Shown piece after piece: positions 45,701-55,324 of a stretch of 64,000 nucleotides of DNA. The stretch spans positions 71,955,022-72,019,021 of the forward strand of contig OZ020306.1 of NCBI GenBank assembly GCA_963971305.1. The letters run 5' to 3'. A program made the translations under genes and the position numbers. Origin of the DNA: Arcuatula senhousia (Eukaryota > Mollusca > Bivalvia > Mytilida > Mytilidae). The notes beneath the pieces were generated by a model. The model was given only the letters and a program-made list of their open reading frames with translations, ran no database searches and was not told where the DNA came from. Position 1 is the stretch's first letter, and each line of letters starts with the position of its first letter.

Positions 45701-47534
45701 TCTCATCAGAGCCGCTATATTAAAAGTTTAAATATGGAAAGTTGACGATAAAAACTTAGATTTTATTTGGTCACTTCAGATGTATTATTCTAAGGTTTCA
45801 GTCTCGTTGAAATCTCGTTTAAGAATAATTCTAAAACTTGCCTTATAATTGAAAACTACATGTTTATGGATTTATACGTTACGATCAACCATTTAATTCA
45901 TGTCAATAAATTATGTACATGTGAACTGTAATTTCTGAGAAATGAGACATTTTAATTTTTGACCAAATTTGATCATTGATCACAATAAGAATTTAGCCAA
46001 TTTCTATACACCAACTTGGAACATTGGGAAAACAAAAAAAGTTTCGTATCTAACTTCTTGTTTCATAAGAATATTTTTAAACTTTATCGCGTATCTTAAA
46101 AGAAGATACATGATCAACGCCAAAAAATGTAAAATAAAATCTTCAATGCAAAAATAGCAGGCAATGAATTGCAAAGTTTTTTTCATTCTTAAGGCTGGTA
46201 CATGTATTATGATAAAAACCAATTAAAGCACAAAACATGATGCCGATTTCATATATGAAATCCCATGCGGCCATTTTGAGAAAAATCGAAAACGCGAAAC
46301 ACAAAAAATAAGAAAGCAAAACCTTGAAAAGAAATTGTTTCTCGATTTCTCGATTTTAATTTTGCAAGTTCGCGTTTTCTCGTTTTTCAAACCGCAAAAA
46401 CGAGAAAACGAGAAATGGGCACTTCCGGACACTAGAAATACTTGATATTTGAATTTCTATCTTTTCATTACTAGGGCTGTTATGATATCCTATGGACCTA
46501 CGTGGAGAAGTATAACAAATATGTAATGATCTTTGTCATCCTGACCACATTGATAGAGGTAAAAAAAAAGGTTACAGAAACAACGTGTGCTGTTGCTAAT
46601 GTTTGTCATTGAATAAAACCAATTATAGGCTAATACTAAATGAAATATCAAATATAGTCGATAGTGAAACAAGTTAAGAAAAAAGGGGGAAATCAAAATA
46701 AAATCATGTCAGGACCATTGCGATCTTCAACTTTCCCGGTACGTCTTTTAGTATTGGACATATGAGAATGATTATCCCAGTTTGGTGGTTGTGATAATAC
46801 CTTTATTTATCAGGAATGAACAGAACAAACATGCACACTCCAAAATTACAAAGGAATACAACGGATTTCAGAGTAGTTTGTAAAATACTCCTAGTCGTAA
46901 AAATAATCTCATAACAAAAGGAAAATACAGGATTTTTTTTGGTTTTTCCAATAAACTACGCAATAATAGCAATGTGCCATTCGTTGAAGGCTGCTGACGG
47001 CAGTCCATTGTGATTTTTTTTTTCTGAATTGCCGCTTGATTATTTTCTATTATACATATATAACAAAGTAAATCTTTTTAAATCTCTGCTGTGTGCCATA
47101 ACCGTGTTGTGTTTTGTAAGTTAACCGAACCCTATAGAATCAAAATCGGGAAGAGGAAGTTAAGCACCATAAAACCTAGTTCAACCCTTCATTCTTTTTG
47201 AATTGTCTGTACCAAACAAGAACAATTGCAGCCGCCAATTTCTCTTGTGTGGCTTTCTTATATGGACATATGAGATCGATCTCAGTTTTGTATTTTGTTA
47301 TTCCACTTATTCAGTGCGGGTTTTATCTTTGTCCTTTCGGACTTTTGACATTCGAATGCACCATTGGTACCTCTCTGCTGTCAAATAAATGAAAAATGAT
47401 TAAAAATTTCAATGTCCCTTAAAAACGAATAACTTTTTGTCTTTTCTGATATATTTTCACAGGCGATGATCATCTTCCTTGCTTTGTGGATAGCTTGCTA
47501 CAATAAGAACAAAGTCGGCCATTCTGACGACTAA
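33729..47534 (+). CDS. Tetraspanin, 8 coding exons
   Basis: Exons: 33729-33791, 41479-41599, 42774-42967, 43400-43474, 44854-44961, 45428-45622, 46475-46558, 47463-47534. All have GT-AG borders and consistent phase, joining to 304 codons (303 aa). TM1 is about 10-35 and is split by the 7.7-kb intron 1 after NIIFL. TM2 is about 90-113, then CGACYK, and TM3 about 127-146. The large extracellular loop (about 147-265) carries the signature CCG (C190-C191-G192), PLACC, a further Cys in KCAMD and GCYD, making six cysteines. TM4 (about 266-292) is followed by a short cytoplasmic tail ending GHSDD. Tetraspanins organise membrane-protein microdomains at the cell surface. The ATG is followed by MSDCLTKCGR, with juxtamembrane cysteines that may be palmitoylated. 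Subfamily not resolved. Confidence 0.92.
33900..34015 (+). mobile_element. Short decayed hairpin element in tetraspanin intron 1
   Basis: The decayed left hairpin ATGCCCAATCC...GGAGGGCATATAG (33907-33934) is followed almost directly by a right end like family alpha (GATGGGACATTATATC...GACATATTCTTGTTT, 33980-34014). It is probably an internally deleted copy. Confidence 0.5.
34235..34295 (-). ncRNA. Degenerate hammerhead-ribozyme-like motif
   Basis: On the - strand CTCTGATGC...AGACGAAACGTGTAAT resembles the hammerhead core (CUGANGA, stem II, GAAA) found in retroelement-associated ribozymes common in bivalves. The last A of CUGANGA is C here, stem II is reduced to UCU/AGA, and stem I does not pair well. 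It is probably a decayed copy and not catalytic. Confidence 0.3.
35035..35225 (+). pseudogene. Decayed PLE RT fragment
   Basis: The stretch GCACCTTTGCTT...TTGTTGCTTCATTA...CTTGCAA...CTTGACAAA...CGTAGACTA...ATTGACGATGTCCTGTCAC follows the order of the PLE RT around GTNCAPLLADLF...YIDDV (compare 2050-2215), but with many indels and no open frame. It lies in tetraspanin intron 1. Confidence 0.6.
35235..35790. repeat. Dispersed repeat, two tandem diverged copies
   Basis: Two related blocks (about 35240-35440 and 35540-35790) share 'GTGTACGCGACACA', 'CCGCCAGCAGCCTTCAA', 'GCTGCTCGC' and 'AATTGGCCC..GG'. The second ends 'CTTAGGACAGGCACATT...GGGGTTAAACTAGTTTTTGG'. A third copy is at 41645-41990, with partial pieces near 15440 and (inverted) 46975-47045. 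The family is not identified; a DIRS-like retroelement fragment is possible. Confidence 0.5.
35885..36425 (+). mobile_element. Family gamma element, short copy
   Basis: About two diverged 182-bp-type monomers (CTTTTTTGTAAGACTTTTGT at about 35912 and CTTCTTTGTAAGGCTTTTGT at about 36096) lie between a GCGGCGGCGG-rich left part and a right end GGTGCCAGCAGGCGAGACAC (36398-36417). The right end closely matches that of the 19.9-kb copy. The left hairpin is lost. It lies in tetraspanin intron 1. Confidence 0.65.
37085..39851 (-). pseudogene. LINE ORF2-type RT, copy C, nearly intact
   Basis: The - strand frame runs from 39851 to 37647 with a single in-frame TAG at 39546-39548, then shifts frame by one base near 37690 and continues to 37214. 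It contains a basic linker (KGKGKRRKRKR), RT motifs NYRGIAISSCLSKLF, CCFVDLKKAFDTV and GVKQGCILSPLLFNLF, and catalytic YADD (codons 38484-38495). A thumb region and a C-terminal tail follow (LRISNHNLEIERGRY, then CKSCNANKIEDEFHFICEC). The endonuclease is missing, so it is 5'-truncated. The 3' end has AATAAAATTAGTTAGTAGTTAG (about 37078-37099). It is related to but clearly diverged from copy A. It lies in intron 1 of the tetraspanin, antisense to it. Confidence 0.9.
39840..40570 (+). mobile_element. Possible Tc1/mariner-like relic
   Basis: The left end TACTCAACAAAAAAAGTTAAG resembles terminal repeats I associate with Tc1/mariner elements of marine invertebrates. Around 40255-40330 a decayed frame reads (R)QTEFVKDRHQSAR-like residues, reminiscent of the Tc1 'RQTGSVKDRPRSGRP' segment. 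No right terminus and no catalytic DDE were identified, so this is tentative. Confidence 0.25.
40580..41478. other. Intron 1 sequence, no element recognised
   Basis: AT-rich, with scattered short ORFs only. It ends at the polypyrimidine tract and AG (41471-41478) of tetraspanin exon 2. Confidence 0.35.
41645..41990. repeat. Dispersed repeat, third copy
   Basis: This is the same family as 35235-35790 and starts GATGTGGAATAAGTGTACGC. It includes GGCTTAGGACAGGCACATT, GGCGGGGTTAAACTAGTTTT and GGCGCCAAC. It lies in tetraspanin intron 2 and carries no open frame of note. Confidence 0.5.
43500..43860. repeat. Palindromic CACATGTG/GCATGTG-rich tract
   Basis: About 20 occurrences of CACATGTG-, ACGCATGTGA- or ACATATGTG-type words lie in 360 bp of tetraspanin intron 4. 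The words are self-complementary (E-box-like CACATG/CATGTG). Spacing is irregular (about 10-25 bp). It is a degenerate satellite-like array. Confidence 0.7.
43905..43992 (+). mobile_element. PLE tail fragment
   Basis: Diverged copy of the PLE 3' tail (GTTTACTGGTTTTGTC...TTTCGGA-TTTTGACA...CACCATTGGTGCATCTTTGCTTCTTCC). It lies in tetraspanin intron 4, facing the minus-strand PLE fragment at 44340-44700. Confidence 0.55.
44100..44160 (+). mobile_element. Hairpin left end of an unassigned element
   Basis: ACTCGGAAG (44108-44116) and CTTCCGAGT (44124-44132) form a perfect 9-bp stem around a 7-nt loop, preceded by a T-run like other element left ends in this window. No microsatellite or array follows. 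Confidence 0.35.
44340..44700 (-). pseudogene. PLE C-terminal fragment, copy 4
   Basis: The - strand matches the PLE C-terminal coding part and start of the tail (FFGKASRLSQKLLTQGYVGL; then the CATAGTGTTTTG and AACAGGAACTGCTTACTCTT tail). It is older than copies 1-3, with many substitutions. It lies in tetraspanin intron 4, antisense to the gene. Confidence 0.7.
47190..47392 (+). mobile_element. PLE tail fragment
   Basis: The end reads GTCCTTTCGGACTTTTGACATTC-GAATGCACCATTGGTACCTC, matching the PLE 3' tail. The upstream part is strongly diverged. It lies in the last intron of the tetraspanin gene, about 70 bp before exon 8. Confidence 0.5.
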
Positions 47535-47654
47535 TGGCGCCACCTACTTCCGTCATTGATTGACAGGAACAATATATAGCTGGTCTATATAGACAAAACT
47601 GTGATATGAATTTTTATAATTTAATTTCAATTTTATTGTTGATTTTTTGAGATG

Positions 47655-47660
47655 ATTAAA
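47655..47660 (+). terminator. Candidate polyadenylation signal of the tetraspanin gene
   Basis: ATTAAA lies 121 bp after the stop codon, and another ATTAAA is at 47691-47696. The variant hexamer and AT-rich context make this tentative. Confidence 0.3.
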
Positions 47661-48315
47661 ACCTTGATAACATATGAGATTCACCAATGTATTAAACAAT
47701 TAAGTTTTGTCTTTTTAATGACACCAGAATTATAGATTGAAATCACTTTGTTAGATGAGAGTGTACTTTTTTTAGTTGACGTTTTATAAGTTAGCCTTCT
47801 TCTTCTTTCTGTAAAGAAATGGCGTCGTTTCCGACTGCCTTAAGTTCTGCGGACTAAATTAAGACGGGACAAAACTATGTAATGTACAAGATTTTATTTT
47901 TTACTTTCAAGTTTTTTTTCAACTGAACAATCTTTTTATATCGGTAATGAGAAGTAACACATAAAAAAAAAACAAAAAAAACAGAGCATTTTCATTTAGC
48001 TCTCAGTGAGCTTGATGTGCAAGTCAAATGACTCAAAACACATTTACATTTTTTGATTTTACGAGATTAACAAATGAATAAAACATATACTTGCTTTGCT
48101 CATAGGACCAGTTGTCTCATTTATTATAATTAACTCTTTAAAACAATTTTGTATTTGCTTTAAATTAGGTCAAATGCTAATCAGAACAAATTATAAGGCA
48201 AGAGCCTAAATAAGCGAGCTAAATTTTGTGGAGAACAACAGTAAATAAACATTTTTGTATTTTCAACTTGAGTTAGTTATCCATCTTTATTCTTAGTCTT
48301 ATTACTGTATATATT

Positions 48316-50569
48316 GTTACTTACATACAGCTGTGATGTTCTAACTGCTGCATGGCAACGCCGTCCTCAGCCGAGGCCATCCCTCATCGTGTGTCTCGAC
48401 CCCTAGCTCGGTACACTCTCAGGATGGGGAGTCCACAGTGGTGATCAGTCACTGCGCGTTGGTGGTGGGTTTCCAGCTACTGGTGTCTCTCTTCATCCAC
48501 ACCAAGCATGATGCTCTCTCTGCTGCCTGTGTCATCTTCTGAACTGCTGATCTTCTGTTGTGTCCTGTTACTTCTAGCCTTGTTAACATTCTCCACACTG
48601 ACTGGGCTGGAAAGCCTCTACATCCGACCTCTATAGGATAGCTCCAAGTCTGTCATCATCTCTCTACGCATCGTCAGCAAAGGATCGTACTTTGTTCTCT
48701 TCCTCTCATGGGCTTCTGCAAATCTTTCCTCCCATGGCACTGTCAACTCTACTATAACGATTTTCTAGGTCCCTGGTGACCACAGTACAATGTCTGGTCT
48801 GAGATTGGTTGGAATGATCTCAGGGAATGTCAGTTGGCCAAGTCTAACCGTACAACTGTGAGATCTTTCTTCTTAGACTTCGCTTCTTGGATCAGCTGGG
48901 GTTATGATGCTAGATTGTTCAATGCACCCAGAGAAACCAGGCACTCCTCCTTTCTGCACTGAAGTGTCGAAGTATTGGTCCAGCCCAGTCATGTATGTTG
49001 TCATTCGTTTCGCCAGTATAGAGAAGAAGATTTTTCCCTCTACATTCAATAGTGAGATGGTACGAAACTGGTTTCCTTCTGACTTCTCCTCCTTTGGGAC
49101 AGAGCATCCTCCAGCGTTTTGCCAACAAGATGGAATCTTCCCTTTCCTCCAAACTATTTTCAATAACTTCCATAGATGTTTCAGGATCTTTGGACATCTC
49201 TTGTACACTTCATATGGGATGCCATCGGGACCTGGTGTTGATGCTGCTCTCGCTTTCTGAACAATCTCTTTCACTTCCTTGAATGATTGTTGCCTATCGT
49301 TCATGGGTTCACTTGGTGCTGGTACATCCTCTATTCGGTCACATGGGCCTAAGCTCTTCCACTGTTCTTTATCTCCATGTGCCTCCTCAAGGTTGGTCTC
49401 AACCTCTTCTGTAGTGCTCTCTAATGTCCCTGATTTAGCTCCTTCAAGAGTGGCTTTAGTAAACCTGTCAGGGTCTGCTGTGAACATAGCCCTTTTCTTC
49501 CCTCTTTCTTGTCTGGCCTTTCTTTATTCTCTCTGCTTTCTGAAGATTATTTCTCTTTTCTCTCAGCATTGATCTTAACTCACTGAGGTCTATCCTTTGG
49601 TCTTCACTTGCTCCTTTGTACTGTTTAGTGACTCTATTGATATCTTCTCGTAACCTTAGTATCTCATGCTGTCTTCTATTGGGTTGCCCTTGACGTTTCT
49701 TTTTGCCTTTTCTTTCCCTTATACCGAACCGTTCAACTCCAACTGCATAAACTATGGTTGTCAATGCCGATAAATTCCTCTGAACGTCTCCTACCAATGT
49801 GCTTTCTAATATGGTGTCTAGGTCATTATCAAAAGCTTCCCATCTCTTGTCATCTGTGGATGGCCACTGTACCGCTGGTTTCCTTTCTCCTCTTTGTTGT
49901 TCCGCAGTAGATTGTTGTTGGTTTGTCACATCTGGTTCTGGCTCAATGTTGGTCTGAGTAACATCATTTTGTAAAAGGTCCTCAGTTCTGTGGTGTTCTA
50001 CCTGACTGTGGTCCATCTCCGTCTGATCAGTGTTACCTGTGCGTCCCTCTTGTTGCTTCTCGGGTCTACACTTAGCCCTTGCCTGATGAATCTTCAAGCC
50101 TCTCTGGTTTTTGCACAGCAGTCCGCAGTGGCATCTTGTTTCTACCGTTGTTCCTGTCAAAGTCCGTTGAACTAGCCGAGTCGTTACCGTTGAAGTCCTA
50201 CTGCTGGGTCCATCATCCTCCCCCCTCTCGGAAGACCCTGGGGGTATTGTTCTTCTGTCTGTGTTGTAGCTTGGTTGTGGTGTTCCCTCGCAGGAACTGT
50301 GTGTTGGGCTGCCGACCCACTCTTCTGTCTTTCCTAGCCGTCACCAAACTCCGCGCAGTGCCCGTTCCCGTTCCGTCCACTAAACTGGTGTAAGACAGAA
50401 AGTAGTTCTGGATGGAGCCGATCACTGCGCGGAGTTTGAGCCGTCACTGGTCGCCCAGTTGAAAAGTTACTTTCATACAGCTGTGATGTTTTAACTGCTG
50501 CACCGCTAACGTCCTCAGCCGAGGCCATCCCTCATCGTGTGTTTCGACCCCTAGCTCGGTATACTCTCA
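48316..50569 (-). pseudogene. R2-clade-like LINE (restriction-like endonuclease type), internally deleted, with direct terminal repeats
   Basis: On the - strand a zinc finger CHCGLLCKNQRGLKIHQARA (about 50070-50130) is followed by a charged linker and the RT entry (STPGPDGIPYEVYKRC, FRTISLLNVEGKIFFSILAKRM, VQKGGVPGFSGCIE), reaching LDLAN near 48840. The RT core with its catalytic aspartates is missing. The sequence jumps to RPDIVLWSPGT and VELTVPWEERF, the PD-(D/E)xK-like endonuclease seen in R2/NeSL/Hero-type elements, then EVGCRGFPAQSVWRMLTRL and a stop near 48455. There are frameshifts near 49490 and 48900 and a TAG inside the endonuclease. A repeat of about 105 bp occurs in direct orientation at both ends (48316-48421 and 50466-50569). 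GC content is visibly higher than in the flanks. Confidence 0.8.
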
Positions 50570-50989
50570 TGACAGTTAAAGTTTTTAACAGCTTAAATAA
50601 AAATGCATACAAAAATTATGTGCAAAGTTTCAGTCTGTACAGTAAAAGTAGCGCTTAAACACTAGAAAAAAACACAATTGAAAATAGCCTTAACATTTTG
50701 CGGTATCTTTTTCGGTTACTTTAAAATCAACAACCTATATAAATAAATTTGAAACCGATAAATTTCATGAATTTGTTCTAAGTTCGTATACATGACTTTC
50801 TAAGTCGACACCGTCTTTATAAATGTGGCTGGGCTGATTTTTTTTCTTTTTGCACTAGAGTAATTTCAATTTATTTGTGAACCACATTTTAAAAAAATCC
50901 AATTATTTTGCGTTATTTTTTACCGAAATTTAGCAATACTATGCGTGGACCATATGTTTGAACATAATTATTTTACCTACATATAATCT

Positions 50990-51255
50990 TCTTCGGACTG
51001 TAAGAAGCAGAGAAGTACAAACAGGCATTCGAGTGTTTTAAGTCCGAAAATTAGTAAAAACAAGAAACAACAGCACGAGGGAACAGTCAACATTAAAACA
51101 CACAAAAACAACCAAAAAGGCAATCAGCAACGCGAACTGAAGTCGTAACGAAAATGAACTCAGGTGTTCCGGAAAGGCAATAAGTTCCTGCTTCCTTCGA
51201 CAAATCAGTCGCATCGCTGTCAATTCATCGTGTCAAATCCGTTCAAGGACGATAA
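50990..51255 (-). mobile_element. Inverted PLE tail upstream of PLE copy 3
   Basis: The reverse complement matches the PLE 3' tail: AGGAACTTATTGCC, CCGGAACACCTGAGTTCAT, CGCGTTGCTGATTGCC and CTTCTTACAGTCCGAAG near the end. It lies about 350 bp upstream of the plus-strand PLE at 51.6 kb and mirrors the inverted tail seen at 714-805 for copy 1. Confidence 0.6.
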
Positions 51256-51635
51256 AATCAAAGGTAATGATAAGCGTCATTCACAGTCCTCTTAGCCTCA
51301 TCAAAACTTTTTTTATATGTAGACCTACAACTTATGGCAAACTTTTTAATGTGTCATCTGGTAGTAAATCTGTAAAAAAATCAAAATTTAAAAGATTGGT
51401 GGTACAATTTTGCAAAGAACAATTTAAGATGCGATTTCTAAATGGTACACACATGCTGCAACAAGCATCGCATTGATCAAGGTACACACAAACAACATAT
51501 TGCTTAAAATCCAAACAAAATGAGTATAAATAAAAAGATAACAAGATAGAAAAATTACATTAAGAGCCTACCATCTACAACGTTAGGTAATTGTTTTTTT
51601 TTCTAAATCAAGGTGGGTGTCCCAGAAGATTAAAC

Positions 51636-53135
51636 AATTCCTGTTTCAAAACGCAGGTACAAAATTCTTGTAGTCGATTATACCAAGACTTACACTTTGT
51701 CATCAATGAGTCTAAGAAAAAGAACAAATTTACAGAAGACCAAATAATCGACATGCTCAACTTTCTTATTGACAACATATTTGTTCAGTTTGGTGGACGT
51801 GTTTTTCACACGGCTGACAAGCAAATTGTTAACACAGGGGTACGTTGCTCCCAGGTTGTTGTCATCACTCAAGAAATTTTACGGACGACATCATGTGCTT
51901 GTATACAAATACGGGATTTCTATCTCTCAGATGAGCACAGATGTTGGTTTGACATAGAGTTTTGTAATGTCATCCTTTCCGGATTTGACCAACACTTAAT
52001 CGATCTTTGGCAACGTGACGGGTGTGCTATAGCAAGCAGGAACTGCTTACTCTTCCGGAGCACCTGAGTTCACTCTCGTTTCGACTTGAGTTCGCGTTGC
52101 TGAATGCGGTTTTGTTGTTATGTGTGTTTGTGTTTTATGTTGTTATGTGGTTTGTTTTATTGTGATGATTTTTGTCTGCCGGTTTTGTCTTTGTCTTTAC
52201 GGTTTTATGATACTGATTACCCCTTTGGTACACCTTTGCTTCTTTCAGCAAACAATAGGGATTCCAATGGGCACTAATTGTGCACCTTTGCTTGCTGATT
52301 TGTTTCTTCATTCATATGAAGCAGACTTCTTACAATCTCTTCTAGAAATAAAAGACCGTAGACTAGCTCTCTCTTTCAACCTCACGTTTCGTTATATTGA
52401 TGATGTCCTTTCACTAAACAATTCTCGATTTGGTGACTTTCTCCATCTCATATATCCCCAGGAGCTTGAGATAAAGGACACAACGGATTCTAGGAAGTCT
52501 GCTTCATATTTAGATCTACATCTAGAAATTGACTCACAAGGAAGACTTTCAACAAAGCTCTATGACAAACTTCAACTTTCCAATCGTCAACTTTCTCTTC
52601 TTGTGTAGCAACATTCCGTCCGCTCCAGCTTATGGAGTTTACGTATCTCAATTGATTCGTTACTCCAGAGCGTGCGGGACTTACACATGTACATCGATTT
52701 CCTTAGCAGAGCGACACGTCTGACGCAAAAATTGCTCACACAGGGTTATGTTGCTCCTCGGTTGCTGTCTTCACTCAAGAAATTTTACGCAAGACATCAT
52801 GCACTTATAGACAAATATGGAATTTCGATCTCTCAGATGAGTGCAGATGTTGGTTTGTCATAGGGTGTTGTTTTGTCTTCCTTTACCGGATTTGACACGC
52901 TGAATGCGACAAGTGTGCTATAGCAAGCAGGAACTGCTTACTCTTCCGGAGCACCTGAGTTCACTCTTGTTTCGACTGGAGTTCGCGTTGTTGATTGATA
53001 TTCAGTTATTTTGTGTTTCCATGTTTTACATGTTGTCTGTTTTTGTCCCGTTCCTGTTGATGTTTACTGGTTTTGTCTCTGCCCTTTCGGACTTTTGATA
53101 TTCGGATACCCCATTGGTACCTCTGCTTCTTTCAA
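51636..53135 (+). pseudogene. PLE copy 3 with a second PLE tail inserted in its RT
   Basis: The RT begins 5'-truncated (SRLYQDLHFVINESKKKNKF, FLIDNIFVQFGGRVF), is interrupted at about 51809, and resumes at about 52249 with QTIGIPMGTNCAPLLADLF and FRYIDDVLSLNN. The C-terminal GYVAPRLLSSLKKFYARHH and SISQMSADVGLS follow, the latter ending at 52860. The 52905-53135 tail matches copy 1. The 440-bp insert is itself a 5'-truncated, more diverged PLE C-terminus plus tail (LWQRDGCAIASRN; ends CCTTTGCTTCTTTC). TTTCA lies at both junctions. A 12-nt indel near 52570 removes the DDF codons present in copy 1. Confidence 0.82.
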
Positions 53136-54420
53136 CATCGTCTATCTCAATCAAGTAAAATTTAAAAATACAAAATTTAAGACTTTTGTTGTGTATTCAA
53201 CTTATTTACTAGTAAAGACCATTGAAAAAAAAAAGAATAGTGTTGTCTTTTCTTTATGACAAATAAAGATTAATATCAATTATTTTAATTTTACACATGA
53301 AAGGTAATGAATGTTTGTAATTATATTAGTCATTCAAAACAACAAAGAAATGGACAAACAGTAAATTTTACTGATTCCGAAAATAGGAACAAGCATACGC
53401 ACTAGCTAGGGTTTGGGTCTAGATTTTTTTTTCATTTATGCTTTTATAAAAAAAATCTGACCCTCACTATCTTACTATGTCCGCAAGTGAGGGTAAGAAA
53501 TTATATAAATACACACAAATTCTAGACCGAAACGCCTGAGATTTTTATCAAAGTTTGAAAATAGAGTTATCTATCTTGACATTTTATATTTGTCATTAGG
53601 TCACAGTTCAGAAGACCTGAAATTTTTTGATTTTTTTTAAATAGCTAAAAAAAAATTATTCAATACAATTTTTGCTATAAACAGATTTTTTCCTAACCCT
53701 AACCCTTACTCTATTGCAAAAATACCCCCTTTTCATGAGAACTATTTTATTGAAAAATGCAATTTTCTTATTTCAAAATGTTAATGATGTCATGGTGTGG
53801 TGTATCACCTTCAATTAGAGCCAAAAGTTAGAAACAAATGCTTGAAAATTAATGCTGCAAACAACACAGAGAATAGCATCCATGTTTTGAGAATATATGG
53901 TAGAATACAGCCTGTTAAGAACACAGTTGTATCGCTTCTCGTTATCTTAAAAAAAATCAAAATCAAAGCTTTTTAAACGATATTATTCAATTATTGTGAA
54001 AACAAACCACCTGCCCCCCTCCCATTTTTTATTAAGAATATATCCTTAACATAATGAAAACTCTACAAGAGAGTCTTTATGGTCGTTTTAGGCAAATGTT
54101 CCACTACGCGAAAAGCAAACCAAGTTATTTTAAAAACTATTTTAAGGTTTCAATTTCAACTTTTATATTATTGAAAACAAATTATGAATTTCGTTTTTTG
54201 TTTTGTTTTGTTTACAAAAAAAAATTGAGAAAAATTATGTGAATGATTGACAAGAAAGGTATGTCAATTATTGTTTCAAAAGATAATTAAGGTTAACCTT
54301 TGTAGATGTATTAGTCATGAAAAATGAATAATAATAAGCAGAAAGAAAAGAAAATAGACAGTTAAAAATCCGATATTCACCTTAAATCATGGAATTTACT
54401 CGGAACAAACATACTTCAAA
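53136..54420. other. AT-rich spacer, no gene seen
   Basis: No recognisable gene or element. A short hairpin ACCCTCACT/AGTGAGGGT occurs at about 53460-53495. Confidence 0.35.
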
Positions 54421-54589
54421 CTAAATTGAAAATAACAATAATTGACCATTAGAACTTTCAACAGTATTACTTAAACTGTAAAAATGCATATCTGATAAAA
54501 ATTGGAAATTAGCTAACCAACTCAAAATAATATATTGAACAAATAAAGGGTTTTGTTCCAAGTTCTTATATTCTTCTTTGTTGGTCGAT

Positions 54590-54735
54590 ACCCCTTTTAC
54601 AAGAACATAGTATATTGATAAGAGGAACAAAAAAATACCAATGGCAATGGCGAAAGTCCGAAAAAGTCCGGTCAAAATCAGTTCGCATGTAATAGACAAG
54701 ATCACGAAACAACGCACGGCCAAATCAAATTTTAT
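54590..54735 (-). CDS. Possible hydrophobic exon of an unknown membrane protein
   Basis: The - strand has TTTTGCTCTTTAG followed by an open stretch encoding two probable membrane segments (AVRCFVILSITCELILTGLF and TFAIAIGIFLFLLSIYYVL), then GTAAAAG, which could be a splice donor. Codon composition is richer in G/C than the flanks, which argues for a real exon. No partner exon was found nearby and no family was recognised. It could be a chance open frame. Confidence 0.25.
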
Positions 54736-55018
54736 ATTATAAAACACCTAAAGAGCAAAATCAACGGCTGACACTGGACATCAATTAGTTAGTTAGGTAT
54801 TGCTTTACTCCCGAACAGTGCGGTTTCGGCTATCCCATTGCATGCATTGGAAACCAAAGTTATACAACTAAATTTCAGACAATAAATTTTGCGATCCCTG
54901 ACGCGCTTTACGTCAGACGCTGTGGTGTGAATGTGGAAAGTTAGGACAGAAAACAATACTCTCCTTCCCAATCCCTCTTCAAATAATATGTCAAACTGGA
55001 ATCCAAAGAATGATTTAG

Positions 55019-55265
55019 TGTAACCTATGCCTGGCCGAGTAGAAAGAACAGAGTGTAACCTATGCCTGGCCGAGTAGAAAGAACAGAGTGTAACATATGC
55101 CTGGCTGAGTAGAAAGAACAGAATGTAACCTATGCCTGGCCGAGTAGAAAGAACAGAATGTAACCTATGCCTGGCCGAGTAGAAAGAACAGAGTGTAACC
55201 TATGCCTGGCCGAGTAGAAAGAACAGAGTGTAACCTATGCCTGGCCGAGTAGAAAGAACAGCCGC
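55019..55265. repeat. 35-bp minisatellite, 7 copies
   Basis: The unit TAACCTATGCCTGGCCGAGT + AGAAAGAACAGAGTG begins at 55021, 55056, 55091, 55126, 55161, 55196 and 55231 with almost no divergence. The near-identity points to recent expansion. There are no spacers, so it is not CRISPR-like. Confidence 0.95.
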
Positions 55266-55324
55266 TTTTTATTTGTCATACGTCACCAAGAGCAGAAAAA
55301 GAAGCGCTGGACCTTTACTTTGTT

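Noticed and set aside
46220..46440. Cys/Phe/Arg-rich ORF (46223-46432, - strand)
   Set aside because: The sequence is built from repeated CGAGAAA/TTTCTCG words and looks like a decayed repeat. No protein family was recognised.
50466..50569. Hammerhead ribozyme in the direct terminal repeats of the R2-like element (CTGAGGA and GAAA present on the - strand)
   Set aside because: The order GAAA then CTGAGGA would need a type II fold, but the flanking bases do not pair for stem II, and GAAA is GAGA in the other repeat.
55019..55265. Regular direct repeats considered as a CRISPR array
   Set aside because: Repeats are contiguous with no unique spacers, and the DNA is animal.
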